From the NCBI RefSeq assembly GCF_000477435.1, contig NC_022576.1, positions 2,046,001-2,110,000 on the forward strand: a stretch of 64,000 bases of DNA, read 5' to 3'. Numbering within the stretch: position 1 is the first letter of the stretch; the number at the start of each line of letters is the position of its first letter. The stretch is from Candidatus Symbiobacter mobilis CR (GTDB taxonomy: Bacteria; Pseudomonadota; Gammaproteobacteria; Burkholderiales; Burkholderiaceae_C). Made by a program: the position numbers and the translations under genes. Below the pieces are notes generated by a model. That model saw only the letters and a list, made by a program, of their open reading frames with translations, ran no database searches and had not been told where the DNA came from. Positions 47,629 to 55,124 of the stretch are shown one piece after another.

Positions 47629-48684
47629 ATGACTGATGAATCCCTGTACCAACGCATTGCCGACGAGTTGGAACAAAACAAAACCGATCGCGTCACATGG
47701 ACACGTGCGCTCGGCGAGTCCGGCGGGGATATAGAGAAAACCAAGGCGCTCTATATTCGGCTTCGTCTGGCCGAATTGAAAAAAATCGCAGCAGCGCAAG
47801 CGGAACCGATGCGCATGGCTGTAGAACCTCCTTCTGTCGAGGATCATGGCCTGCAATTGCTACGCACGGAATTGGCCAAAACGCTGGCTATCAACCAGGC
47901 ATCGAGCTTTTATTCCGTTCTGCGTTTGCCTGCCAGCGCCAGCGATGCAGCCATTGCCCATGCCATTGCTGCGATGGAAGCCCAAATCGCCAGTGGCGCC
48001 CTGGCCTCTACACCCGAATTCAAATATGCCAGCGAGACACTGGGAAACCCCAGATTGAGGGAAAGCTACGACCGAAAGATGCTGGAACGTTTCCGTTCCG
48101 GTTCCACTACGGAATCCCGCCCACGGCGTCGTTCCGTGGAAGTGGAACCGGATAACGATAGCGTAGTGTTGTCGCTTTGGGCTACCCACAAGACTGGGAT
48201 GATCGTCGCATCCGTATGCATTGCCATCGTCGGCTATATGCTGCTGGGATTTTTCAAGGAACAAAAAACCAGCGAAGTGCAAAAACAAGCGATCGACGCC
48301 ACCATGTTGCAAACCAACCGCACGGCAGATAACGATGCCACGCGCGCCCAAACGGAAAGAATCCTGGTGGAAGGGGCCTTGGAAAACCAGGCAACGGCAA
48401 TCGACCACACTGCGCAAATCCACAATAGATCACTGGACGTGGCAGAACGACGCCAACGCCAGGAAATGGAATACCGCACCGAGATGAATGCGCGGAATAT
48501 GGAGATGCGCAGGCAAGAACAAGAACGGTACGCTGCCGTGCAAGCACAAAGGGCGCAAGAGCAACAAAGAATGATGGAAGAGCGCAAAGCGGCGAATGAA
48601 AAACGCTATTGGACGTGCATGAATTCGCACCTGGATCGCATGACCTCTGCCGAAGCCAGCGCACGCTGCTCTTCGTACCGATAG
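47629..48684 (+). CDS. membrane protein with degenerate J-like domain and coiled coil
   Basis: The 351-residue protein begins with a helical segment (1-50, RVTWTRALGESGGDIEKTKA). A region at about 95-160 reads like a DnaJ J-domain (SFYSVLRLPASASDAAI and NPRLRESYDRKML) but lacks the HPD triplet needed to stimulate DnaK. One membrane helix follows (TGMIVASVCIAIVGYMLLGF, about 190-210). A long Gln/Glu/Arg-rich coil (220-330) ends in two cysteines. ATG at 47629 has a strong GAGGAAAGGAG box, and the upstream open frame reaches into the repeat region. Function is unknown. Confidence 0.65.
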   Translation: MTDESLYQRIADELEQNKTDRVTWTRALGESGGDIEKTKALYIRLRLAELKKIAAAQAEPMRMAVEPPSVEDHGLQLLRTELAKTLAINQASSFYSVLRLPASASDAAIAHAIAAMEAQIASGALASTPEFKYASETLGNPRLRESYDRKMLERFRSGSTTESRPRRRSVEVEPDNDSVVLSLWATHKTGMIVASVCIAIVGYMLLGFFKEQKTSEVQKQAIDATMLQTNRTADNDATRAQTERILVEGALENQATAIDHTAQIHNRSLDVAERRQRQEMEYRTEMNARNMEMRRQEQERYAAVQAQRAQEQQRMMEERKAANEKRYWTCMNSHLDRMTSAEASARCSSYR

Positions 48685-48722
48685 CGGAAATCGGAGACCA
48701 TGCGGGGACCATCTGGCGGCAG

Positions 48723-49832
48723 TCACTCCCTCCACCACGCGCTGCCTGGGTGCATTTGCGAAAGGTCGAGGGGTTCCCCCATGCGGGGGGTGGTGACGGA
48801 TACGCCGAGTCGCCGCGCTTCCTGGGTGACGCGCTCCGGCGGTTCGTTCCAGGGGTGGAACGCCAGCGAGAAGGTGCCGTGGTGAATGGGGAGCAGCCAG
48901 CGTCCGCGCAGGTCGCGGTGCGCTTGCACGGTCTGCTCCGGGAACATGTGGTTGCGCTTCCAACGGGGGTTGTAGGCGCCTGCTTCGAGCAGTGTCAGGT
49001 CGAAAGGCCCCAGCTTGTCGCCGATGGTGCGAAAGCCGTCGAAGTAGCCTGAGTCCCCGCTAAAAAAGATTCGCCATTGCGGAGTCAGGATGGCCCAGGA
49101 GCACCACAGGGTGCGGTTACGCCCCCACAACCACCTCCCGGAAAAGTGCTGCGTGGGCGTGGCCACCAGGCGCACCCCGGCGATCTCGGCCGATTCCCAC
49201 CACGAGAACTGCCGCACCTTGTGTGCGGGAACGCCCCAGTCCCGCAGGATGTCGCCCACCCCGCGCGGGGCAAGGAAGTGCGAGGTTTTGCCCTGCAATG
49301 CGAGGATCGACCCTTGGTCGAGGTGGTCGTAGTGGTCGTGCGAGAGGATCACCGCCTCGATGGGGGGCAACTCTTCGATGGCGATGGGCGGGGGGTGGAA
49401 GCGACGGGGGCCGATCCAGGGAACCGGGGAGGCACGCTCGCCAAACATCGGGTCGGTAAGCCAGAACTTGCCGTGCAACTTGAGCAGCACGCTGGAATGC
49501 CCCATGCGCACCACGGTGCCTTCTGGCGCGGCAAGCAGGGCTGCGCGGGTCAGCGGCTGTAGGGGAATCGGCTTGTGCGGCGCCGTGTTCGCGGGCTTGT
49601 CAAACAAAAAGATCCACCACAGCCGTAGCCTGCGGTACCAGGGCCACGTGGAGGGCGAGGTGTCCACGTCGCTATCGCTGGCAGCTAGGCTGGGCGCGCT
49701 GGATGCAGCGTCGGCATGTAGCGGGATCGGGGGTGGGATGTGGGTTGCAATCTGGGTCGGAATCTGGGTCTGGGCCGATGCGCCCAGCGCAACGACCAGA
49801 CAGGCGCCCGCCCAGAACAGCCACCGACGCAT
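48723..49832 (-). CDS. metallo-beta-lactamase-fold hydrolase, NAPE-PLD/UlaG-like, exported
   Basis: The 369-residue protein has a signal peptide (WLFWAGACLVVALGASAQ), a short Ile/Pro/Thr-rich repeat stretch (TQIPTQIATHIPPPIP), and an MBL domain. Metal motifs are SHDHYDHLD near residue 166, later TPTQHFSGRW, FSGDSGYF and LPIHHGTF. The order and the GHSSVLLKLHGKFWLTDPMF strand fit the NAPE-PLD-like/UlaG group, which act on phosphoesters or related bonds. The substrate is unknown. It starts 9 bp after the hydrogenase-like gene cluster in the same direction, so it may be co-transcribed. Confidence 0.82.
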   Translation of the reverse strand: MRRWLFWAGACLVVALGASAQTQIPTQIATHIPPPIPLHADAASSAPSLAASDSDVDTSPSTWPWYRRLRLWWIFLFDKPANTAPHKPIPLQPLTRAALLAAPEGTVVRMGHSSVLLKLHGKFWLTDPMFGERASPVPWIGPRRFHPPPIAIEELPPIEAVILSHDHYDHLDQGSILALQGKTSHFLAPRGVGDILRDWGVPAHKVRQFSWWESAEIAGVRLVATPTQHFSGRWLWGRNRTLWCSWAILTPQWRIFFSGDSGYFDGFRTIGDKLGPFDLTLLEAGAYNPRWKRNHMFPEQTVQAHRDLRGRWLLPIHHGTFSLAFHPWNEPPERVTQEARRLGVSVTTPRMGEPLDLSQMHPGSAWWRE

Positions 49833-49841
49833 GGGGATGCG

Positions 49842-50360
49842 TTACCCAGCCCGCCGACGCACAGCGCGCAGAATGCCGCGCAGGATGTCCACAGGTGGTG
49901 GGGGGCAGCCGGGAACCGTTTCGTCAACGGGGAGCACGTCGCACAGCGCTCCCGCAGTGGCATACCCAGCGCCGAATACGCCGCCGTCGCAGGCGCAGTC
50001 CCCCACAGCGACGACGAGCCTCGGTTCGGGAACGGCCTCATAGGTGCGCAGCAGCGCCGCGTGCATATTGCGCGCCACGGGGCCGGTCACCAGCAATAGG
50101 TCGGCGTGGCGGGGGCTGGCGACGAAGCGGATTCCCAGCCCTTCGAGGTTGTAGTAGGGGTTGCCCATCGCGTGGATTTCCAGCTCGCAACCGCCGCAGG
50201 AGCCTGCATCGACCTGCCGGATCGTCAGCGCGCGCCCCAGCGTCGCCAGCAGTTCGGACTGGATGCGATGGGCTTCTTCGGCAGCCTCTGCGCCGATGTC
50301 CGGGGGCGGTTCGCTGCACACCCCGGCTGCAGCGATGGAACGAACGATGCGCCAAATCAT
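49842..50360 (-). CDS. complex I-like 20 kDa iron-sulfur subunit (HyfI/NuoB type)
   Basis: The 172-residue protein is the small electron-transfer subunit of the complex I / group 4 hydrogenase superfamily. The four cluster ligands are conserved: C55 and C58 in GSCGGCELEI, C122 in VAVGDCACDGG and C152 in VPGCPPPP. It should hold the membrane-proximal [4Fe-4S] cluster (N2-equivalent). It is the last of six genes, 7 bp after the large subunit. No NuoI/HyfH-type ferredoxin subunit was found beside it. Confidence 0.88.
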   Translation of the reverse strand: MIWRIVRSIAAAGVCSEPPPDIGAEAAEEAHRIQSELLATLGRALTIRQVDAGSCGGCELEIHAMGNPYYNLEGLGIRFVASPRHADLLLVTGPVARNMHAALLRTYEAVPEPRLVVAVGDCACDGGVFGAGYATAGALCDVLPVDETVPGCPPPPVDILRGILRAVRRRAG

Positions 50361-50367
50361 CGTGGCC

Positions 50368-52008
50368 TCACAGGTCTTGCCCCGTGTAACTGAGGTTGAA
50401 GGATTTGTTGATCAGCGGAAAGTCCGCGACGATGTCGCCGATGATCGCGTGCTCCAGCGCAAGCCAGTTCTGCCAGGAAGGGTCATGCAGATGGCAACGC
50501 AGCAGGCGGTGGCCGCCTTCTTGCGTGGGAACGACTTCGAGCGCGGCCCAGACTTCGCCACGCCAGCCCTCCACCCAGCCCGCGCCCAGCACGGGGGTAT
50601 CAGGCCATTGCGTGGGCCACGCTAGCGGGATGCGCACCGCTCCGGGCGGCAGGGAGTCGAGCACCTCGCGCAGCCACCGTAGCGATTCGAACAGCTCGTC
50701 GAAGCGAACGGCTGCGCGTGCGGCGACATCGCCATTGCGGCGCATTGCCACGCGCACCGGGTGCTTGGCGTAAGGCCCGAAGGGGTGATGGTGGCGCAGG
50801 TCAACGTTCTGGCTGCTGGCGCGGGCGCAGGGGCCGGTCAGCCCCAAGGTGGCGGCCAGCGTGGGGCTGACCTTGCCGGTGGTGACGAAGCGATCCTGCA
50901 AGGTGGCGTGTTCTTCGTAGATCGTGAACAGCTCGTGCGCGGCGCGCTCGGTGGCGTTGCAGACTTGGCGCAGCGTATCCAGTTGGGAGGCATCGATGTC
51001 CCGGGCCACGCCGCCGGGGACGATGGCATCCATCTGCCAGCGGTGCCCAAATACGGCGGCGGAGGCGCGCAGCCAGTCTTCCCGCAGGCGGGAGAACTGC
51101 GCCAGCGCGAAGGCAAAGGCCACGTCATTGGCCAGCGCGCCGAGATCGCCAAGGTGGTTCGCCACCCGCTCTCGTTCCAGCAGCACGGCCCGCAGCGTCT
51201 GCGCCCGGGGGGGGATGTCGGCGTGGGCAGCGGCTTCGAGCGCCATGCACGTGGCCCAGGTGTAGGCAACGGTCGAATCTGCGCAGACGCGGCCGGCAAT
51301 GCGGCAGGCCTGCGCCAGATCGACCTCGGTCATCCGGCGTTCGATCCCCTTGTGCGTATACCCCAGCCGCTCTTCGAGCCGGAGGATTTTTTCCCCCACG
51401 ACGCTGAAGCGGAAGTGGCCGGGTTCGATGATCCCGGCGTGAACGGGGCCGACGGCGATTTCATGTACCCCGTCCCCCGCCACGGGAATGAAGGGGTAGT
51501 CGCTGGTGGCGCCAGAGCGGTGCGGCCCAGGTGCGCCCAGGGGGCAAGGGGAAACACCGGGGGCGAAGAACCAAGCGCCGTGATCGAGCCAGGGGCGTGT
51601 GTCGGCAGCGCCTGCCGCGACGATGCCGCACAAATCCGCCGCAGCGCGCTGCATCCGTCCCGCAGCGGGGAACAGCGTGGACAGATCGGGGTACTGTGGT
51701 GTGGGGCTTGGCGGGGCGGGGTGTTCTGGAGTGGAGTGCTGCGCAGTGGTGTAAGGCGGGACAGTCGGCGGATCAGGCTGGAGAATAGGCTGAGGTATGG
51801 GCAGCGTGATGGGCAACGTGATCCACAGCGCGCCGGTCTTGCGCGCAAAAGCAGCGTGGATGTGCGGGGTTCCGCAGGCGCCGATGCTGCCCCACAGCGC
51901 GACCAACCGCGCCCCAGCCTCATGCAACGAGCGTGCGGTGCCTATCCACGCCTCGGCATCGACGACGGCGTGGGCAATGGGAACGGGCGTGGGCAATGGG
52001 GTACTCAC
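50368..52008 (-). CDS. hydrogenase-like large subunit (HyfG/NuoCD type) without nickel cysteines
   Basis: The 546-residue protein has a short NuoC-like N-terminal part (1-75), a Pro/Thr/Gln-rich linker (75-110) and a NuoD/HycE-like core from about 175 (HEIAVGPVHAGIIEPGHFRF, RLGYTHKGIERRM). In true group 4 hydrogenases two CxxC pairs bind NiFe. Here the first reads RVCADSTVAY with a single Cys at 242, and the C-terminal pair is replaced by NKSFNLSYTGQDL. Hydrogen chemistry is therefore not expected. GTG at 52008 overlaps the stop of the membrane subunit as GTGA. Confidence 0.85.
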   Translation of the reverse strand: MSTPLPTPVPIAHAVVDAEAWIGTARSLHEAGARLVALWGSIGACGTPHIHAAFARKTGALWITLPITLPIPQPILQPDPPTVPPYTTAQHSTPEHPAPPSPTPQYPDLSTLFPAAGRMQRAAADLCGIVAAGAADTRPWLDHGAWFFAPGVSPCPLGAPGPHRSGATSDYPFIPVAGDGVHEIAVGPVHAGIIEPGHFRFSVVGEKILRLEERLGYTHKGIERRMTEVDLAQACRIAGRVCADSTVAYTWATCMALEAAAHADIPPRAQTLRAVLLERERVANHLGDLGALANDVAFAFALAQFSRLREDWLRASAAVFGHRWQMDAIVPGGVARDIDASQLDTLRQVCNATERAAHELFTIYEEHATLQDRFVTTGKVSPTLAATLGLTGPCARASSQNVDLRHHHPFGPYAKHPVRVAMRRNGDVAARAAVRFDELFESLRWLREVLDSLPPGAVRIPLAWPTQWPDTPVLGAGWVEGWRGEVWAALEVVPTQEGGHRLLRCHLHDPSWQNWLALEHAIIGDIVADFPLINKSFNLSYTGQDL

Positions 52009-53465
52009 CGTACACCCCCCAGCATCGCCCCGGCCAGCACGTACCACTGGTTCAGAAAGGCCGGGATGTACAGCCCCAGCAGCAATGCCAGCGCCAGGTG
52101 TACGAACACCGGCATCAGCGAAGGCGGGTGCGGCAGCGGTTTCCGATCCGTCTGGCCGAAGACCATCGGCAGAATCCGCGCGAGGATCGAGGCAAAAGCC
52201 ACCCCCAGTCCTATGAACAGGAACGGCGTGGCCCAGGGGTGTTCCCGCATGGCCGTCGTCAGAATCAGAAATTCGCTGGCAAACACGCCAAAGGGCGGCA
52301 TCCCCAAAATCGCCATCGTCCCCAGAATCAGCCCCCACCCCACGGAAGGGTGTACCTGAATCAGCCCGCGAATCTCGTCCATGCGCTGCGAACGTGCGTT
52401 CTGGGCGGCATGACCTACGGTGAAGAAGATGGCGGACTTGACCAAGGAATGCACTGTCATGTGCAGCAGCCCGGCAAAGTTCCCCGCAGGCCCGCCCATT
52501 CCGAAGGCAAAGGTGATCAGCCCCATGTGTTCGATCGACGAATACGAAAACATCCTCTTGACGTCTTTCTGGCGCGAGAGGAAAAACGCCGCCACCACCA
52601 CCGAAAGCAGGCCAAAGCCCATCATCAATTGCCCGGCCATGGCCGTGCCGATGGCACCGTCAGTCAGTACCTTGCAGCGCAGCACGGCATACATCGCCAC
52701 ATTCAGCAGCAGCCCGGAAAGCACCGCAGACACGGGCGTAGGCCCTTGCGCATGGGCATCCGGCAGCCAGTTGTGCAGCGGAACGAAGCCGATTTTGGTG
52801 CCGTAGCCGACGAGCAAAAAGGCGAAAGCGAGGAACACGATGGTGGGGTCGAGCTGGCCCTTGATCGCTTCCAGCCCCGTCCACAGCAGGGTGGCGTTTT
52901 GTGGGCCGAGCACACGTTCTGCGGCCATGTAGAGCAGGATCGTTCCAAAAAGCGCCTGCGCGATGCCGACGCCGCAAAGGATGAAGTACTTCCACGCTGC
53001 CTCCAGGCTTTCGGAAGTGCGGTACACGCTGACAAGCAACACGGTAGTCAACGTGGCGGCTTCCATCGCCACCCACAGGATGCCAAGGTTGTTCGTCGTC
53101 AGCCCCAGCAGCATGGCAAAGCAGAAAAGCTGGTACATGCTGTGGTACAGCCGCATGCGCTTGGGGTTCATCTTGCCGTGATCCTGCTCGACGCGCATGT
53201 ACGGCCCGGAAAAAATCGCCGTAGTCCACCCCACGAATGACGTGAGCGCAACGAGAAAGACATTGAGCGGATCGACGTAAAACTGCGCGCCCCACACCGT
53301 CTGGGGGCCGTTGCCGATGACTTGCAGCGTCAGCAGGCACGCGGACAGGAAAGTACAAACCCCAAAAGCCGTGTTCACTTGCGTGGCGTAGGCGCGGTGC
53401 CCGACAAGGCCCAACACCACACTGCCAGCGAGCGGAAAGGCGAGCACGAACCACAGCGCGCTCAT
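52005..53465 (-). CDS. complex I-like membrane subunit (HyfF / proton-antiporter family)
   Basis: The 486-residue protein has about fourteen membrane helices of the Mrp/NuoLMN antiporter family. Family blocks include GILWVAMEAATLTTVLLVS, GTKIGFVPLHNWLPDAHAQG, SGLLLNVAMYAVLR and RMFSYSSIEHMGLI, with the conserved Glu and Lys of the proton path in place. Start choice: ATG at 53465 (MSALWFVLAF) has GGGGG upstream; an in-frame ATG at 53522 lies directly against AAGGAGG, which is too close. It is the fourth gene of the cluster. Confidence 0.9.
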   Translation of the reverse strand: MSALWFVLAFPLAGSVVLGLVGHRAYATQVNTAFGVCTFLSACLLTLQVIGNGPQTVWGAQFYVDPLNVFLVALTSFVGWTTAIFSGPYMRVEQDHGKMNPKRMRLYHSMYQLFCFAMLLGLTTNNLGILWVAMEAATLTTVLLVSVYRTSESLEAAWKYFILCGVGIAQALFGTILLYMAAERVLGPQNATLLWTGLEAIKGQLDPTIVFLAFAFLLVGYGTKIGFVPLHNWLPDAHAQGPTPVSAVLSGLLLNVAMYAVLRCKVLTDGAIGTAMAGQLMMGFGLLSVVVAAFFLSRQKDVKRMFSYSSIEHMGLITFAFGMGGPAGNFAGLLHMTVHSLVKSAIFFTVGHAAQNARSQRMDEIRGLIQVHPSVGWGLILGTMAILGMPPFGVFASEFLILTTAMREHPWATPFLFIGLGVAFASILARILPMVFGQTDRKPLPHPPSLMPVFVHLALALLLGLYIPAFLNQWYVLAGAMLGGVR

Positions 53466-53511
53466 TGCGGCCCCCACAGCGGTCCCTGCCCCGCAGCCTG
53501 CCCGCGCATCC

Positions 53512-54177
53512 TCATACGCCATCCTCCTTCAGCGCTTCGAGGTGGTGGATGTCGAGGGTGTCGAATTTCTCGCGCAACTGGAAGAGAAAGACGCCGAGGA
53601 TCAGCACTGCCACGAGCACGTCGAGCGCGATGCCGAATTCGACGACCATGGGCATACCGTGCGTGATCGTGATCGCGGCAAGGATCAGCCCGTTTTCCAT
53701 CGACAGGAACGCGACGATTTGCGCAACGGCTTTCGAGCGCGTGATCATCATCAAAAACGACAAAAAGATGCACGCCAAAGCGATGCCCAGCGCAGCACCG
53801 GCAATCGAATCGGATAAGCGGGAAACGGGCAACGCCAGGCTGAAGGCGAAGATGACGAGCATGATCCCGATGAGCATCGTGCTGGGGATATTGAGCAGGG
53901 TTTCGACGTCCCAGCGCACATTGAGCTTGCGGATGAGGCGATGCAGCAGCCAGGGAATGCACAGCACCTTCAGCACCAGCGTCAAGGCCCCGGAAACGTA
54001 AAGATGCGGCTGGTTCGACACGGCAGCCAGCAGAAACGACGTGGCAACGAGAGCAGCCCCTTGCGCAAGGAACAGATGGAGCAGCGTGACAATGCGCCGC
54101 TGCGCAATCATCGCGAAAGACAGCAGCAGGATCAGCGTGGCAAACAGGTGGATGAGCTGCGGGACGTGTCGCATCAC
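53512..54177 (-). CDS. complex I-like membrane subunit (HyfE / NuoK-like)
   Basis: The 221-residue protein has about six to seven membrane helices and matches HyfE, whose C-terminal half is NuoK-like. Supporting segments are FLAQGAALVATSFLLA, TLVLKVLCIPWLLHRLIRKL and VAFLSMENGLILAAI, which keeps the membrane glutamate. The start is GTG at 54177 followed at once by ATG; the GTG overlaps the HyfC-type stop. Confidence 0.85.
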   Translation of the reverse strand: MMRHVPQLIHLFATLILLLSFAMIAQRRIVTLLHLFLAQGAALVATSFLLAAVSNQPHLYVSGALTLVLKVLCIPWLLHRLIRKLNVRWDVETLLNIPSTMLIGIMLVIFAFSLALPVSRLSDSIAGAALGIALACIFLSFLMMITRSKAVAQIVAFLSMENGLILAAITITHGMPMVVEFGIALDVLVAVLILGVFLFQLREKFDTLDIHHLEALKEDGV

Positions 54178-55124
54178 CGTACCCCCAGCAACACATTGAC
54201 CAGCAGGCCGATGACCGCGAGCAGAAACGCGGTGCCCAGAAATTCCGGCACCCGGAAGATGCGCATCTTGGCGCTGAGGGTTTCAATCCACGCCAGCAAA
54301 AAGCCCCCGATGGCGAGCTTGCCCATCAACACCGCTACCGCAGAAGCCAGCGCGACAGGCTGGTGCGACTGCGCCACCCCCCACGGAAAAAAGATCGCCA
54401 GCCCGATGCACGAATACGAAAAGAGCTTGAGGCTCGCCGCCCATTCCATCAGCGCGAGGTGCCGGCCGGAGTATTCGAGCAGCAGGGCCTCATGCACCAT
54501 CGTGAGTTCCAGGTGCGTGTCGGGGTTGTCGACCGGGACACGGGCGTTTTCGGCAAGCGAGACCATCGTGAACGCCACACCGGCCAGCAGCAGGCTGGGG
54601 TAAATCACCAATTCGCGGTGGCTGAGGGTATCGACGATCGTGGCCAGCGACGTCGAACCGGTGATGGTCGATGCGCAAAACAGCACCATCAGCAAAGCCG
54701 GTTCAGCCAGAAAGCCGACGAGCATCTCCCTACGCGCGCCCAGCGTGCCGAATGCGGTGCCCACGTCCATTGCCGCCAGCGAGAGGAATACCCGCGCCAA
54801 GGCAAACAACCCGACGAGGGCAATGGCATCGGCGGCGGGGGCCAGGGGCAGTTCTGTCGACAACGTGGGAACGATCGCGCACGTCAGCAACATGCAGCCG
54901 AAAACGAGGTACGGTGCCATCCGAAACAACGGCGAGGCCCCCTGCGCGACGAGGCATTCCTTGTGGAAGAGCTTGTGCAGGTTTCGGTACGGCTGGAGCA
55001 TGCTCGGGGGCTGTTTGTTCTGCAAGCGGATGCGCCAACTCTGCACCCACCCCGATAGCAACGGGGCCAGCGCCAGCGCGAGCACAAGCTCCAGCCCTTG
55101 GACGAAAACACCACCGGCAGTCAT
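54174..55124 (-). CDS. complex I-like membrane subunit (HyfC / NuoH type)
   Basis: The 316-residue protein has about eight helices and matches the NuoH/HycD/HyfC family that links the membrane arm to the peripheral arm. Marker segments are QNKQPPSMLQPYRNLHKLFHKE, ALARVFLSLAAMDVGTAFGT, and AENARVPVDNPDTHLELTMVHE, which contains the characteristic acidic loop. ATG at 55124 overlaps the HyfB-type stop as ATGA. Confidence 0.92.
   Translation of the reverse strand: MTAGGVFVQGLELVLALALAPLLSGWVQSWRIRLQNKQPPSMLQPYRNLHKLFHKECLVAQGASPLFRMAPYLVFGCMLLTCAIVPTLSTELPLAPAADAIALVGLFALARVFLSLAAMDVGTAFGTLGARREMLVGFLAEPALLMVLFCASTITGSTSLATIVDTLSHRELVIYPSLLLAGVAFTMVSLAENARVPVDNPDTHLELTMVHEALLLEYSGRHLALMEWAASLKLFSYSCIGLAIFFPWGVAQSHQPVALASAVAVLMGKLAIGGFLLAWIETLSAKMRIFRVPEFLGTAFLLAVIGLLVNVLLGVR

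Noticed and set aside
50368..52008. Calling this gene a functional NiFe hydrogenase large subunit
   Set aside because: Both CxxC pairs that bind nickel and iron are incomplete, so hydrogenase activity cannot be supported.
50761..52359. 532-residue plus-strand open frame opposite the hydrogenase-like large subunit
   Set aside because: Gly/Arg-rich antisense shadow of a recognised gene, with no motif of its own.
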